A stretch of 64,000 nucleotides of DNA from JACPYF01 sp947085845. GTDB lineage: Bacteria; Patescibacteriota; Saccharimonadia; Saccharimonadales; Saccharimonadaceae. Below are positions 43,015-50,828 of the stretch, in pieces. The notes below the pieces were generated by a model that was given only the letters and a program-made list of their open reading frames with translations, did not search any database and had not been told where the DNA came from. Position 1 is the stretch's first letter, and each line of letters begins with the position of its first letter. Position numbers and translations under genes: made by a program. The stretch spans positions 248,001-312,000 of the forward strand of contig CAMTXO010000002.1 in NCBI GenBank assembly GCA_947085845.1, given 5' to 3'.

Positions 43015-43043
43015 ACTATAACTTATATTCAGTTATGTGTGAA
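43015..43043 (-). promoter_or_regulatory. promoter of the leader peptide and LeuA-like gene
   Basis: TTCACA (minus 43043-43038, within the last purM codons) and TATAGT (43020-43015) are 17 bp apart. The expected start point is 3-4 nt before the leader ATG at 43004. Confidence 0.6.
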
Positions 43044-44156
43044 GGCCAGTGTCTGTCCCGCACCTTCGGTCCCTTTACTAACTATACTGATACTTGGCCG
43101 CTGTGTGACTCTGCCTATAATCTTTGCTTCGAGCCCTCTCCTTTTTGCATGCTCAATAATAGGTACTGGTTTTGGAGAAGAAATAATCATTCCAGTTCCC
43201 ATGTGCCATTTTCCGTACGATTCTTTATCGCTCATACCAGAAAGGGTTTGTGCGAATTTCATAATTGGCGGTGGAGATTGTGGACTAAGAAGAATTGCAC
43301 CTAGGCCAGACGGCTCAAGCATTCTACCAAGCTTGCTCGGTATGCCGCCACCAGTAATATGTGCTACTCCTGTTACCTCTGCTAGTGGTTCTCTTGTAAT
43401 GTCATACCCACCCGTCAGCTCGTTAACAAAACTGCTATATATGATAGATGGTTTTTGAACAAGTTGTCCAAGTGATGCATCGCCAAGCTCACTTACTACT
43501 TGTTCGTGCCACAAAGGACCAAATTCTTCTTTCATAACTCTTCTTACATCGGTTAAACCATTCGATCGAAAACCGTGCTCAGCCAGGCCTACCAACATAT
43601 CACCTGGCGCTATTTTGTCGCCTGCAAGTATTCTTTCGGGATGAGCATATGAAAGTAATGTTGCTCCCCAGTTGTAATTGAACGTCCCATACCCACCGAT
43701 TCGGTCGCCCAATTCGGCAAGCTCTCCATTTAGTATCACTACTTTTGCCAAAGCAGCTGCAGCCACATACCCCTCAGCAATGCCAGCAATTGCTTCGATT
43801 GTCAGCTGGTCATTTTCGTCTAGTTTATTAACATCAAGCACTGTGTTAATTGCAATTGGTTCAGCGCCACGCACTACGGCGTCGTCACACACCATTGCAA
43901 AAAGATCATGCGCAACACTTGAGTGATCTTTTGTGCGTTCAGCAACTTCAACTTTAGTTCCCACACCATCAGAGCCGAGTAGTTCAAAACATTCGGCAGG
44001 TTTGTAGGCGGGGTCAATGGCACGAAGACCCGAAAACGAAGGATGTAGCTCTGCAACAGCACCTGGCCTATTAATATAGGTTTGTTTTGCTGCTTGGTAG
44101 AGCATTCTAGATACATCGTCGCCAAACTCTATATTGACTTGTCCTACTTCACTCAT
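43029..44156 (-). CDS. purM: phosphoribosylformylglycinamidine cyclo-ligase (PurM/AIR synthase)
   Basis: The enzyme closes the imidazole ring of AIR using ATP in purine synthesis. The 375-residue sequence shows LGSDGVGTKVEVA (substrate/ATP loop), DLFAMVCDDAVVRGAEPI, GLAEHGFRSNGLTDVRRVM and AHITGGGIPSKLGRML. No other pur gene is in the window, so its role may be partial salvage or an altered pathway. I choose the ATG at 44156: TATACT ends 6 nt upstream with TTTGGA 17 bp before it, so the 60-nt in-frame extension upstream is promoter. Confidence 0.9.
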   Translation of the reverse strand: MSEVGQVNIEFGDDVSRMLYQAAKQTYINRPGAVAELHPSFSGLRAIDPAYKPAECFELLGSDGVGTKVEVAERTKDHSSVAHDLFAMVCDDAVVRGAEPIAINTVLDVNKLDENDQLTIEAIAGIAEGYVAAAALAKVVILNGELAELGDRIGGYGTFNYNWGATLLSYAHPERILAGDKIAPGDMLVGLAEHGFRSNGLTDVRRVMKEEFGPLWHEQVVSELGDASLGQLVQKPSIIYSSFVNELTGGYDITREPLAEVTGVAHITGGGIPSKLGRMLEPSGLGAILLSPQSPPPIMKFAQTLSGMSDKESYGKWHMGTGMIISSPKPVPIIEHAKRRGLEAKIIGRVTQRPSISIVSKGTEGAGQTLAFTHN

Positions 44157-44162
44157 ATCTTC

Positions 44163-44191
44163 AGTATACGTGGGCAATTTGCATATCCAAA
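44163..44191 (-). promoter_or_regulatory. promoter of purM
   Basis: TTTGGA (minus 44191-44186) and TATACT (44168-44163) are 17 bp apart; the start codon follows the -10 box by 6 nt, a leaderless arrangement. Confidence 0.6.
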
Positions 44192-44276
44192 GCATGAGCA
44201 ATATGATAATTGCCAAGTATTTGTAAAGCTGTCATACTCATAAGCATAAGAATATAGGGAACAAAAACATACATAT

Positions 44277-45962
44277 ATGCATGGTCTAGATATATTTGCT
44301 CAACTCAGCCTTATCATCGTTTTTGTGACGGTCATTTCTATGATCGTTCATCTGCTAAAACAACCTTTGATTCTTGGTTATATTTTAACTGGTATTCTCA
44401 TTGGTCCATCTGCTTTTAACCTACTATCAAAAGGTAACGAGAGTTTCGAAGTCTTTTCTAGCATCGGCATTACACTGCTGTTATTTATTATTGGTCTGGG
44501 GTTGAACGCTGGGGTCTTTCGTAAATTAGGTAAAGTAGTCCTGCTGGTAGCGCTTTCGGAACTAGTGGTTGTAGGTAGTGTTGGATTCTTTATTACCCAA
44601 TCGTTTGGCTTTAACTTTACCGAGGCTCTACTTATTGGTCTGTGTTTGTTCTTTAGCTCAACAATTATTATCGTCAAGGTATTGTCCGATAAAAAAGAAC
44701 AAACTCGCCTACATGGTCAGATTGCAATCGGCGTCATTCTTCTTGACGACCTTGTTGCTACTATCGCTCTATTGTTTGTAGCTGCTGGCAAAAATGGCTT
44801 TGAAGTAACCGAGCTTGGGCTGCTTATCATAAAGGGAATTATACTGGCTACGATTTTGTATTTGGTGAGTTCAAAAGTCTTGCCTCGGCTCAGCAAAATG
44901 TTTGCTGGTAGCCAAGAGCTTTTGTTTTTGTTTACCATCGCGTGGGGATTTGGTGTCGCTACAATATTCGAACTAGCTGGTTTTTCTATAGAAGTTGGTG
45001 CATTGTTCGCGGGTGTTAGTTTAGCTAGTCTTCCGTACAGCCAGGAAATGGCATCACGCTTGAAGCCTTTGCGAGACTTTTTCATTGTGCTGTTCTTCAT
45101 AACTTTGGGAGAAAGTTTAAACATTGGAAACTTGGCCGCTGGCATAATACCGGCAATAGTTCTTTCCGCGGTGGTCGTTATACTAAAACCACTTTCGGTC
45201 ATGGTCGGATTGGGGCTGTTCGGCTATACAAAACGTACTAGCTTTAAAGCAGGTATTAATTTGTCGCAAATAAGTGAGTTCTCCATCATACTTATTGTGC
45301 TGGCTGCCGGAACTGGTATGGTTGGCGCGGACTTAGCAGCAATTGTAACGTTGGTGGCTATTATCACCATTGCTACATCTACATACCTTATGCAGTACGA
45401 CAACCAAATATTACAAAAACTCGAGCAGCGATTTGAGTTTTTCAAAGAACGTATTACGAGAGAAGAGGATGTTTCACAAACCACAAACCACTCACTCATT
45501 TTGTTTGGCTACAAAAAAGGTGGCCATGAGTTTGTGCGTACATTTAAACAAATGCACAAAAAATATGTAATTATCGACTACAACCCAGAAGTTATTGAGT
45601 CACTCGAACGACAACGCTTACCGTTTATATATGGCGATGCGACCGACATTGAGTTACTGCGAGAAATTGGTATACGTAACGCACAGTTAATAGTAAGTAC
45701 AATGACGAACTTTAGTTCAAACGAACAACTTGTTAAATATTCACACCGGGTAAACCCAAAAACAATCATTGTTTGTCACGCCGACAACTACGAAGAAGCC
45801 GTCGCTCTGTACCGTCACGGCGCAACTTATGTAATGCTACCTCACTATATTGGTAGTGAACGTATAAGTGCGTTTATCAAAAAACACGGTACCAATCACA
45901 AGGCATTTAACGAATACCGCCAAAAACACTTGCTCAACCTAGGCCGCACTGCACTTAAATAA
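44277..45962 (+). CDS. CPA2-type K+/H+ (Na+/H+) antiporter with RCK-N domain
   Basis: This 561-residue protein has about 12-13 membrane segments up to residue about 385 (KQPLILGYILTGILIGPSAF near the start, LLDDLVATIAL with paired Asp of the ion site). A cytoplasmic TrkA-N/RCK domain follows (LILFGYKKGGHEFVRTF, then YVIIDYNPEVIESLERQ and IYGDATDIELLREIG), binding NAD(H) or another nucleotide. KefB/KefC-like exchangers regulate K+ and pH. The Gly-rich motif is degenerate (GYKKGG for GxGxxG). The gene is monocistronic. Confidence 0.9.
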   Translation: MHGLDIFAQLSLIIVFVTVISMIVHLLKQPLILGYILTGILIGPSAFNLLSKGNESFEVFSSIGITLLLFIIGLGLNAGVFRKLGKVVLLVALSELVVVGSVGFFITQSFGFNFTEALLIGLCLFFSSTIIIVKVLSDKKEQTRLHGQIAIGVILLDDLVATIALLFVAAGKNGFEVTELGLLIIKGIILATILYLVSSKVLPRLSKMFAGSQELLFLFTIAWGFGVATIFELAGFSIEVGALFAGVSLASLPYSQEMASRLKPLRDFFIVLFFITLGESLNIGNLAAGIIPAIVLSAVVVILKPLSVMVGLGLFGYTKRTSFKAGINLSQISEFSIILIVLAAGTGMVGADLAAIVTLVAIITIATSTYLMQYDNQILQKLEQRFEFFKERITREEDVSQTTNHSLILFGYKKGGHEFVRTFKQMHKKYVIIDYNPEVIESLERQRLPFIYGDATDIELLREIGIRNAQLIVSTMTNFSSNEQLVKYSHRVNPKTIIVCHADNYEEAVALYRHGATYVMLPHYIGSERISAFIKKHGTNHKAFNEYRQKHLLNLGRTALK

Positions 45963-46017
45963 ACCTCTTTGATTTTTTAGCAATTTTAGTGTTAAAATTA
46001 TATTAAAGGAGTTTATT

Positions 46018-46326
46018 ATGTCACGATTAGTCCTCATTAGTGCCGGTGAAGGTGTAGCTGGTAAACATAAGCGACCCGATATATCCATTAGAGCTGCTGA
46101 TAGTCTAAAAGCATCCACAGACCCAATAGTTGTCGAAGCAGTTACGGGTGTAGATATCGCACTGGGCGCTCTATGGCAAAAAGCTGCTGATCACATGCCT
46201 TACGTTGAAAGAAGAGATGCTTTGGAAGATCTCGATGCACATGGTGCAGTTAGTAGGAATACTCAAACTCACACACCTTCAAAACTAAAAACTTTCAGTG
46301 CTGGCGTTCTCAAAATCATAAAGTAA
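46018..46326 (+). CDS. small protein, unknown function
   Basis: This 102-residue soluble protein begins MSRLVLISAGEGVAGKHKRP and has a basic Ser/Thr-rich C-terminus. I recognise no domain; the early GEGVAGK resembles a nucleotide loop but lacks the GKS/T ending. AAAGGAG lies 8 nt before the ATG, so translation is well supported. It ends at a strong terminator shared with the convergent GNAT gene. Confidence 0.6.
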   Translation: MSRLVLISAGEGVAGKHKRPDISIRAADSLKASTDPIVVEAVTGVDIALGALWQKAADHMPYVERRDALEDLDAHGAVSRNTQTHTPSKLKTFSAGVLKIIK

Positions 46327-46358
46327 AACCCCGCCAAGTGTAAAAACCTGACGGGGTT
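46325..46358. terminator. bidirectional terminator between the 102-residue gene and the GNAT gene
   Basis: AACCCCG...CGGGGTT with the inner stem CAAGT/ACCTG (one mismatch between them) forms a 12-bp stem. A-rich sequence lies on the left and, on the minus strand, TTTTAC follows. Confidence 0.75.
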
Positions 46359-46364
46359 ACGTGA

Positions 46365-47033
46365 CTACAAAGTCACGTTTTCTTTCGCCCACTCGAATGC
46401 TTCGAGTGAACGCTGGCGAGCCTTCAAGGCTGCTTTTGGTGGAGTGTCTTCACCCCACCATGCAGACCAAAACGGCTCGTTTGGGTTGATGCACTCTAGA
46501 TATTGCTGGTGACGCAACTTGCCGTCCACGAACTTGAAGTTGCGTTGGACATAGGTTGGCCTGTAGCCAACTTTTTCTAGAGCTTTGCGACTGGCAGTAT
46601 TGCCATGCATCACTCCGGAATTGATTTGGTGCAAGCCAACATGCTGACACAGGTACCAAGTTCGAGCCTTGTGTATGGCAGATGCAATGCCTTTCCCCCA
46701 AAGTTCAGGGCGAAAGATTTGCGAGCCAGTAACTGTGCTAGATACTCCGCAGTAGTGTGTGATGTTTGTAGCACTAGTCACACCTATGACAGTTCGTTTC
46801 TCGCCTGCAACATTATAAATGCCCCAAACTAGAGAGTCTCGCTGCGTACGTACTTTTTCGAACCAGTCAAACTCGTCCTCTAGCACGGGCGCCATTGAAG
46901 TACCCAAAAAACGAGTGACAACTGCCTGCTGCATACCCGGAGATACAAACTCCTTTAGATCTTTCCTTGCGATAGGAGCAAGCTCAATTGTAAGCTCACC
47001 AACCTTCATACGCATGATTGGACCAAATGCCAT
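46365..47033 (-). CDS. GNAT-family N-acetyltransferase (RimJ/RimL type)
   Basis: This 222-residue protein has the GNAT core: SLVWGIYN...VIGVTSATNI (strands 2-4), GSQIFRPELWGKGIASAIHKA (acetyl-CoA loop; GxGIA form of the Q/RxxGxG/A motif), then INSGVMHGNTASRKALEKVGYR (motif B). It would acetylate a protein N-terminus, a small amine or an antibiotic. GGGAG precedes the ATG. Its 5' leader holds alternative hairpins (47114-47161) that look like an attenuator. Confidence 0.88.
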   Translation of the reverse strand: MAFGPIMRMKVGELTIELAPIARKDLKEFVSPGMQQAVVTRFLGTSMAPVLEDEFDWFEKVRTQRDSLVWGIYNVAGEKRTVIGVTSATNITHYCGVSSTVTGSQIFRPELWGKGIASAIHKARTWYLCQHVGLHQINSGVMHGNTASRKALEKVGYRPTYVQRNFKFVDGKLRHQQYLECINPNEPFWSAWWGEDTPPKAALKARQRSLEAFEWAKENVTL

Positions 47034-47113
47034 TTCTGGCTCCCTTCTTCCTTCAGTTTCCCGAAAGAAATGTTGTATGTGTACTTGGTTTCAGATTTTC
47101 CGAAACCAGATCT

Positions 47114-47161
47114 GCCTCCAAGTTGTTTCTTATATAAAAAGCCTCCGTAACTTGGAGGCTT
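47114..47161 (-). promoter_or_regulatory. terminator with competing antiterminator upstream of the GNAT gene
   Basis: On the minus strand GCCTCCAAGTT (47159-47149) can pair locally with GGAGGC to make a terminator ending in TTTTTA, or with AACTTGGAGGC (47124-47114) over 11 bp to make a mutually exclusive hairpin. This is a classic attenuator layout; it may also simply terminate grpE transcripts. Confidence 0.5.
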
Positions 47162-47183
47162 ATCTCGTTTCAATAAATTGTGT

Positions 47184-47270
47184 TTAAGTAGTTAAAAGAT
47201 AAGCCATACCAGCAATGCCGTCATTCATAGTGACGATGGGTGGTGTTAGGTATGAATTAAATTTGTTCAT
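47184..47270 (-). CDS. candidate 28-residue small ORF between grpE and the GNAT gene
   Basis: The frame encodes MNKFNSYLTPPIVTMNDG followed by ten residues ending in LLTT. It sits 37 bp after grpE and 22 bp before the attenuator-like hairpins. TATAGT- and TATGTT-like boxes lie upstream; there is no good Shine-Dalgarno. It could be a leader peptide for the GNAT gene or chance. The rest of this 274-bp gap holds only the hairpins described. Confidence 0.3.
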   Translation of the reverse strand: MNKFNSYLTPPIVTMNDGIAGMAYLLTT

Positions 47271-47307
47271 ATACTTACTTTAACATAACTACTATATTTT
47301 GCAAATA

Positions 47308-47772
47308 CTACTTTTTAGTAACTTTTACCATCGCATGACGTATTGGAGTTTGGCCTAGTAGATAGCCGGGTTGTAGCTCTTCGGCTATGACTTCACTGTC
47401 ACCCTCAGCTTCTTCGTCGAATTGTATGGCTTCATGCAGATCGGGGTTGAAGGCTGTGCCAGCTTTTGCATCGATTCGCTTCAAGTTTAAACCTTCAAGA
47501 GATTTGTCAAGGTTTTTTGCTAAGCCTGCGACACCTTGTGCCCATTTGTCAGCTTTGAGCTCAGCTGGCATATGGCCAATTGCTCGCTCGATATTGTCGA
47601 TGACTGGTAGTAGCTTTAAGATTGCGCCTGTTTGCCCTGCTTCGCGTGCAGAAAGTTTGTCGAGCTCGCTACGGCGTCGAAAGTTTTCGAAATCGGCACG
47701 AGTACGCTGCAAGTCGGCGATTGCGTCGATCAACTTTTCTTCTAGCTCGGCTTGTTTTTTAGGCTTTGGCAT
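47308..47772 (-). CDS. grpE: nucleotide exchange factor GrpE
   Basis: The 154-residue DnaK cofactor has a long N-terminal coiled coil (ELEEKLIDAIADLQRTRADFENFRRRSE) and the C-terminal beta domain with FNPDLHEAIQ and VIAEELQPGYLLGQTPIRHAMVKV. It follows hrcA directly (hrcA stop TAA abuts the grpE ATG), forming the hrcA-grpE operon, while dnaK and dnaJ are elsewhere in the window. Confidence 0.94.
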   Translation of the reverse strand: MPKPKKQAELEEKLIDAIADLQRTRADFENFRRRSELDKLSAREAGQTGAILKLLPVIDNIERAIGHMPAELKADKWAQGVAGLAKNLDKSLEGLNLKRIDAKAGTAFNPDLHEAIQFDEEAEGDSEVIAEELQPGYLLGQTPIRHAMVKVTKK

Positions 47773-48474
47773 TTAGAGAATTTCCTCCAACATTGAACCC
47801 GCATGTCGGACTAACCCCATAACTTTGCCGTAGCTTTGACGTGTTGGGCCAAGTATACCTATGTAGCTGTTGTCACTATATGGTGAGCGGAAACGACTAA
47901 TGATTAGTGTTGCTTCGGCGTTTTTTCCAATTGGATTTTCAGTGCCAATAAAGACATTTAGTGGTTCGTTTGGCGCGGCTTCACGTAGCCACGGCTCGAG
48001 GTTGTCGAGTAGGCGTGCAACATTTTGCGAATGAGTCGCACCGGTAAATTCTGGGTGTGAGAAAAGATTGCCCATACCACTAAGATACAACTGGTCGCCA
48101 ATAGTTGCGATGCCTAAGTTGTGCGTAAGGTCGGCAAGGCTGTCTACTGTAGAGCGAATAGCTTGGTCGGCACGATCGCCGTGCGTAGAAGCACGAGCTT
48201 CGATGGCACGTGCGCTGCGATCTAACACTGGAGTTTCGTTTGCTTCGGTAATGCCGTTTACATAGTAGCGATAGCCTTTGTCGGTAGGTACTCGACCTGC
48301 ACTTGTGTGAGGCTGGGCTATAAGACCCATTTCTTCAAGACGCACCATTTCTGCGCGAATAGTTGCACTGGAAACACCGAAAAGTTTTGCGAGAGTAACA
48401 CTACCTACAGGTACCGCAACTTCTGCATACTGTTCGATAATGCTGGCCAAAATAGCAATTTGTCTCTCTGTCAT
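47773..48474 (-). CDS. hrcA: heat-inducible transcription repressor HrcA (short form)
   Basis: Residues 1-70 form the winged helix (MTERQIAILASIIEQYAEVAVPVGS...VSSATIRAEMVRLEEMGLI...HTSAGRVPTDKGYRYYVN). The rest is a reduced GAF-like dimerisation region ending with GPTRQSYGKVMGLVRHAGSML. It is 233 residues long against about 340 in Bacillus, so inserted domains are missing. The start is decided by its promoter: TTGACC, 17 bp, TATAAT, 7 nt, ATG at 48474; the longer frame would read through the promoter. It binds CIRCE at dnaK, dnaJ and its own promoter. Confidence 0.93.
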   Translation of the reverse strand: MTERQIAILASIIEQYAEVAVPVGSVTLAKLFGVSSATIRAEMVRLEEMGLIAQPHTSAGRVPTDKGYRYYVNGITEANETPVLDRSARAIEARASTHGDRADQAIRSTVDSLADLTHNLGIATIGDQLYLSGMGNLFSHPEFTGATHSQNVARLLDNLEPWLREAAPNEPLNVFIGTENPIGKNAEATLIISRFRSPYSDNSYIGILGPTRQSYGKVMGLVRHAGSMLEEIL

Positions 48475-48481
48475 ATGTGTA

Positions 48482-48520
48482 ATTATAGTCTTTTTGGCGC
48501 TCTCGGTCAATGAGTGCTAG
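48482..48520 (-). promoter_or_regulatory. promoter and degenerate CIRCE of hrcA-grpE
   Basis: CTAGCACTC (minus 48520-48512), a 9-bp spacer and GAGCGCCAA (48502-48494) match CIRCE at 8/9 and 7/9 positions. The -35 TTGACC starts in the spacer and TATAAT (48487-48482) follows at 17 bp. The whole operator overlaps the 3' end of gmk. Confidence 0.7.
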
Positions 48521-49229
48521 CACGAATTGCTTCGAGAAGTTCGTGTGCTACTTTAGACCCACGTTGCCATGCAATATCCGACTGCTCTTCGCCGTCGGCG
48601 ATAGATTCTATTTGCTGGGCTGCGTCTTTAAGGTCGTCGTTTATGATGATGGAGTAGTAGTGTTTACCCAGAACGTGTTCAATTTCTTGAGCAGCCGTAT
48701 GCAAACGACGCTGAAATTCACCTTCGCCCAACCTGCCTTCGTAGCGTGCCTTAAATCGTTGCTGCCAAGTGTCGAAATCTGGAGGTAGTACAAAAATTGG
48801 CTTGGTAGTTTCGGAAGCTATCTTCATGTATTCTTCTACGCCTGCTACATCAACATCGGCTATTGCAGCTTTATGTTGTGTTTCACAATCTTTGAATTCT
48901 TGCGGACTAGTAGCATACATATTTTGCCTATGTACCCATTTTGCTTCTACAAATTCGTGATTTTCAAGCATATTAATTGCTTGATTCATGGTAATAAAAT
49001 GATACTCGACACCATCTTTTTCCAGAACTCCGTTATTTTCACGCGGTGGTCGTGTAACGTGTGAAATAACATAACGAAATTTGTCGGTTTTGAGTAGCTC
49101 ACGTATCATTGCATTTTTGCCAGCACCAGCGATGCCAACTATAAATACTTTTGGCACGCGTTTTATAATTTCAACTGTTTCTTGAGTTGGTTGATAGTCG
49201 TTAATAAGTTTAGCTATTTGCTCGTTCAT
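48507..49229 (-). CDS. gmk: guanylate kinase-like protein
   Basis: This 240-residue P-loop kinase of the GMP kinase family converts GMP to GDP. The loop GIAGAGKNA at 32-40 has Asn where Gmk has Ser/Thr. SHVTRPPRENNGVLEKDGVEYHFI is the GMP-binding region, followed by VEAKWVHRQNMYATS and ADVDVAGVEEY. A C-terminal extension of about 30 residues is present. The changed P-loop residue raises some doubt on activity. TATAAT lies 14 nt before the ATG. Confidence 0.82.
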   Translation of the reverse strand: MNEQIAKLINDYQPTQETVEIIKRVPKVFIVGIAGAGKNAMIRELLKTDKFRYVISHVTRPPRENNGVLEKDGVEYHFITMNQAINMLENHEFVEAKWVHRQNMYATSPQEFKDCETQHKAAIADVDVAGVEEYMKIASETTKPIFVLPPDFDTWQQRFKARYEGRLGEGEFQRRLHTAAQEIEHVLGKHYYSIIINDDLKDAAQQIESIADGEEQSDIAWQRGSKVAHELLEAIRASTH

Positions 49230-49261
49230 ATAGTAGAGCTTTAATTATACCAGAATAGATA

Positions 49262-50032
49262 CTAGCTGCGAAGTTTGTAGCCGCGTTTGAACAAGCGAGC
49301 ATTGATGGTGATTATTGCGATGGTGGCCGCTGTGATTGCGAGTAGTGATAAGTATGGATTCACATCAGAGTGACCGAGCATACCATAGCGCACTGTGTTA
49401 ATCATATAAAAGATTGGGTCAAAATGAGTCAAGGTTTTGAATGGTTCTGGCAGCAATGTAACTGAATAAAATACACCGCCTAAGAAAATTAATGGTGTCA
49501 GAATGAATGTTTGATATGAGGTGATTTGATCGAAAGTATCGCTGATCAAACCAACAAGCACACCAATCGATGAAAAGAATAATCCACTAAGCGTTAGTCC
49601 AAGAATGAATATCCATGCATGTTCCATTGGTAGCTGAATCATTAAACTAGCCGTTATAAATGCAATGATAACGACGATGCTCGATCGTAAGAAACCGGCT
49701 AATGTATACGCCACTAGTAAACTGTAGTTTGAGACTGGTGATGCCAGCTGATCATCGATAGCATGCATCATTTTTTGCTGAAATAAACTAGAGCTGTTAT
49801 TGGCGTAACTGTTAATAATCATACTCATGAGTAGCAAGCCTGGAATAATAAAGACGACGTAACTGACACCATGGATTTCATTTATACGTGAACCAAGTGC
49901 CGCACCAAATACACTAATGTATAGAAAAGTTTCGAGGAGTGGCCCCGCTACTGTCTGACGAGGAATCGAGAGAAAACGATAACACTCACGTCGAAGTAAA
50001 CTATAAAAACCTATCCATTCACCGCGACTCAT
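49262..50032 (-). CDS. ABC-2 type transporter permease
   Basis: The 256-residue protein has six membrane segments and the ABC-2 pattern: an amphipathic start (REWIGFYSLLRRECYRFLS), then segments near 30-50, 60-80, 110-135, 142-165, 173-192 and 228-248, with the PLIFLGGVFYSVTLLPEPFK signature. With the ATPase it forms an exporter for drugs, lipids or polysaccharides of unknown identity. Its ATG overlaps the ATPase gene by 4 bp. Confidence 0.9.
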   Translation of the reverse strand: MSRGEWIGFYSLLRRECYRFLSIPRQTVAGPLLETFLYISVFGAALGSRINEIHGVSYVVFIIPGLLLMSMIINSYANNSSSLFQQKMMHAIDDQLASPVSNYSLLVAYTLAGFLRSSIVVIIAFITASLMIQLPMEHAWIFILGLTLSGLFFSSIGVLVGLISDTFDQITSYQTFILTPLIFLGGVFYSVTLLPEPFKTLTHFDPIFYMINTVRYGMLGHSDVNPYLSLLAITAATIAIITINARLFKRGYKLRS

Positions 50033-50802
50033 ACTGATGACTCCTGTTTGTCGCCGGTTGCTTTTAGATAGACATCTTCGAGAGTTTTTACTTTATAAGC
50101 TTTTTTGAGCTCACTCACTGTTCCGACTTTTAATATCTTGCCATCGTTGATTAATGCAATTTGATCGCACAGCTCTTCGGCTTCTTCGATGTAATGCGTG
50201 GTGAGTAGAATTGTTGTTCCCTGCTCGTTAATCTTTTTGGCATACTTCCATAAATCACGACGCAGCTCAACATCAACACCTGCCGTAGGCTCGTCTAGAA
50301 TCAAGAATTTTGGTCGATGCATCAGCGCTCGCGCAATAACTGTTCGGCGCTTCATACCGCCAGATAAAAACATAGCCCTAGATTTTTTCTTTTCAGTGAG
50401 TGAAAAAACTTTTAACAATTCATCAGTACGTTTTGCACGCTCTTTCTTTGTCATACCATAGTAGCCACCATGAAAATCAAGCGTTTGTTCGACTGTCAAA
50501 AACCAGTCTAAATTGATGTCTTGTGGTGAATAACCTGCATGAGTACGGGCTAACTGGTAATCATCAACAACATCGGCACCAAAAACACTGGCGCTACCGC
50601 TAGTAGGTGTGACTAGGCCCATAATAGTATGAATTAGAGTTGATTTACCTGCGCCGTTTGGACCGAGCAAACCAAAAAACTGACCCTCTTTGATTTCAAG
50701 GTTGATTCCTTTGAGTGCTTTTACCTTGCCTTCGTTATATGTTTTTTTGAGATTTTTTACATACAGCGCACTAGGTGCATCATTTTTTGTACTCTTTGAC
50801 AT
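50029..50802 (-). CDS. ABC transporter ATP-binding protein
   Basis: This 257-residue nucleotide-binding protein has Walker A GPNGAGKST at about 48-56, Q-loop YSPQDINLDW, signature LSGGMKRR, Walker B FLILDEPTAGVD and the switch LLTTHYIEEAEEL. It is of the DrrA/CcmA-like exporter class, paired with the ABC-2 permease encoded directly downstream. TATACT lies 7 nt before the ATG, indicating leaderless expression of the operon. Confidence 0.93.
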   Translation of the reverse strand: MSKSTKNDAPSALYVKNLKKTYNEGKVKALKGINLEIKEGQFFGLLGPNGAGKSTLIHTIMGLVTPTSGSASVFGADVVDDYQLARTHAGYSPQDINLDWFLTVEQTLDFHGGYYGMTKKERAKRTDELLKVFSLTEKKKSRAMFLSGGMKRRTVIARALMHRPKFLILDEPTAGVDVELRRDLWKYAKKINEQGTTILLTTHYIEEAEELCDQIALINDGKILKVGTVSELKKAYKVKTLEDVYLKATGDKQESSV

Positions 50803-50828
50803 TATACAAAGTATAGCAGTTTACATAT

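Noticed and set aside
47387..47776. 129-codon plus-strand frame
   Set aside because: Shadow of grpE on the opposite strand.
48475..48510. Longer hrcA start at a TTG
   Set aside because: The TTG is the -35 box (TTGACC) of a perfect 17-bp-spaced promoter; translation must start at 48474.
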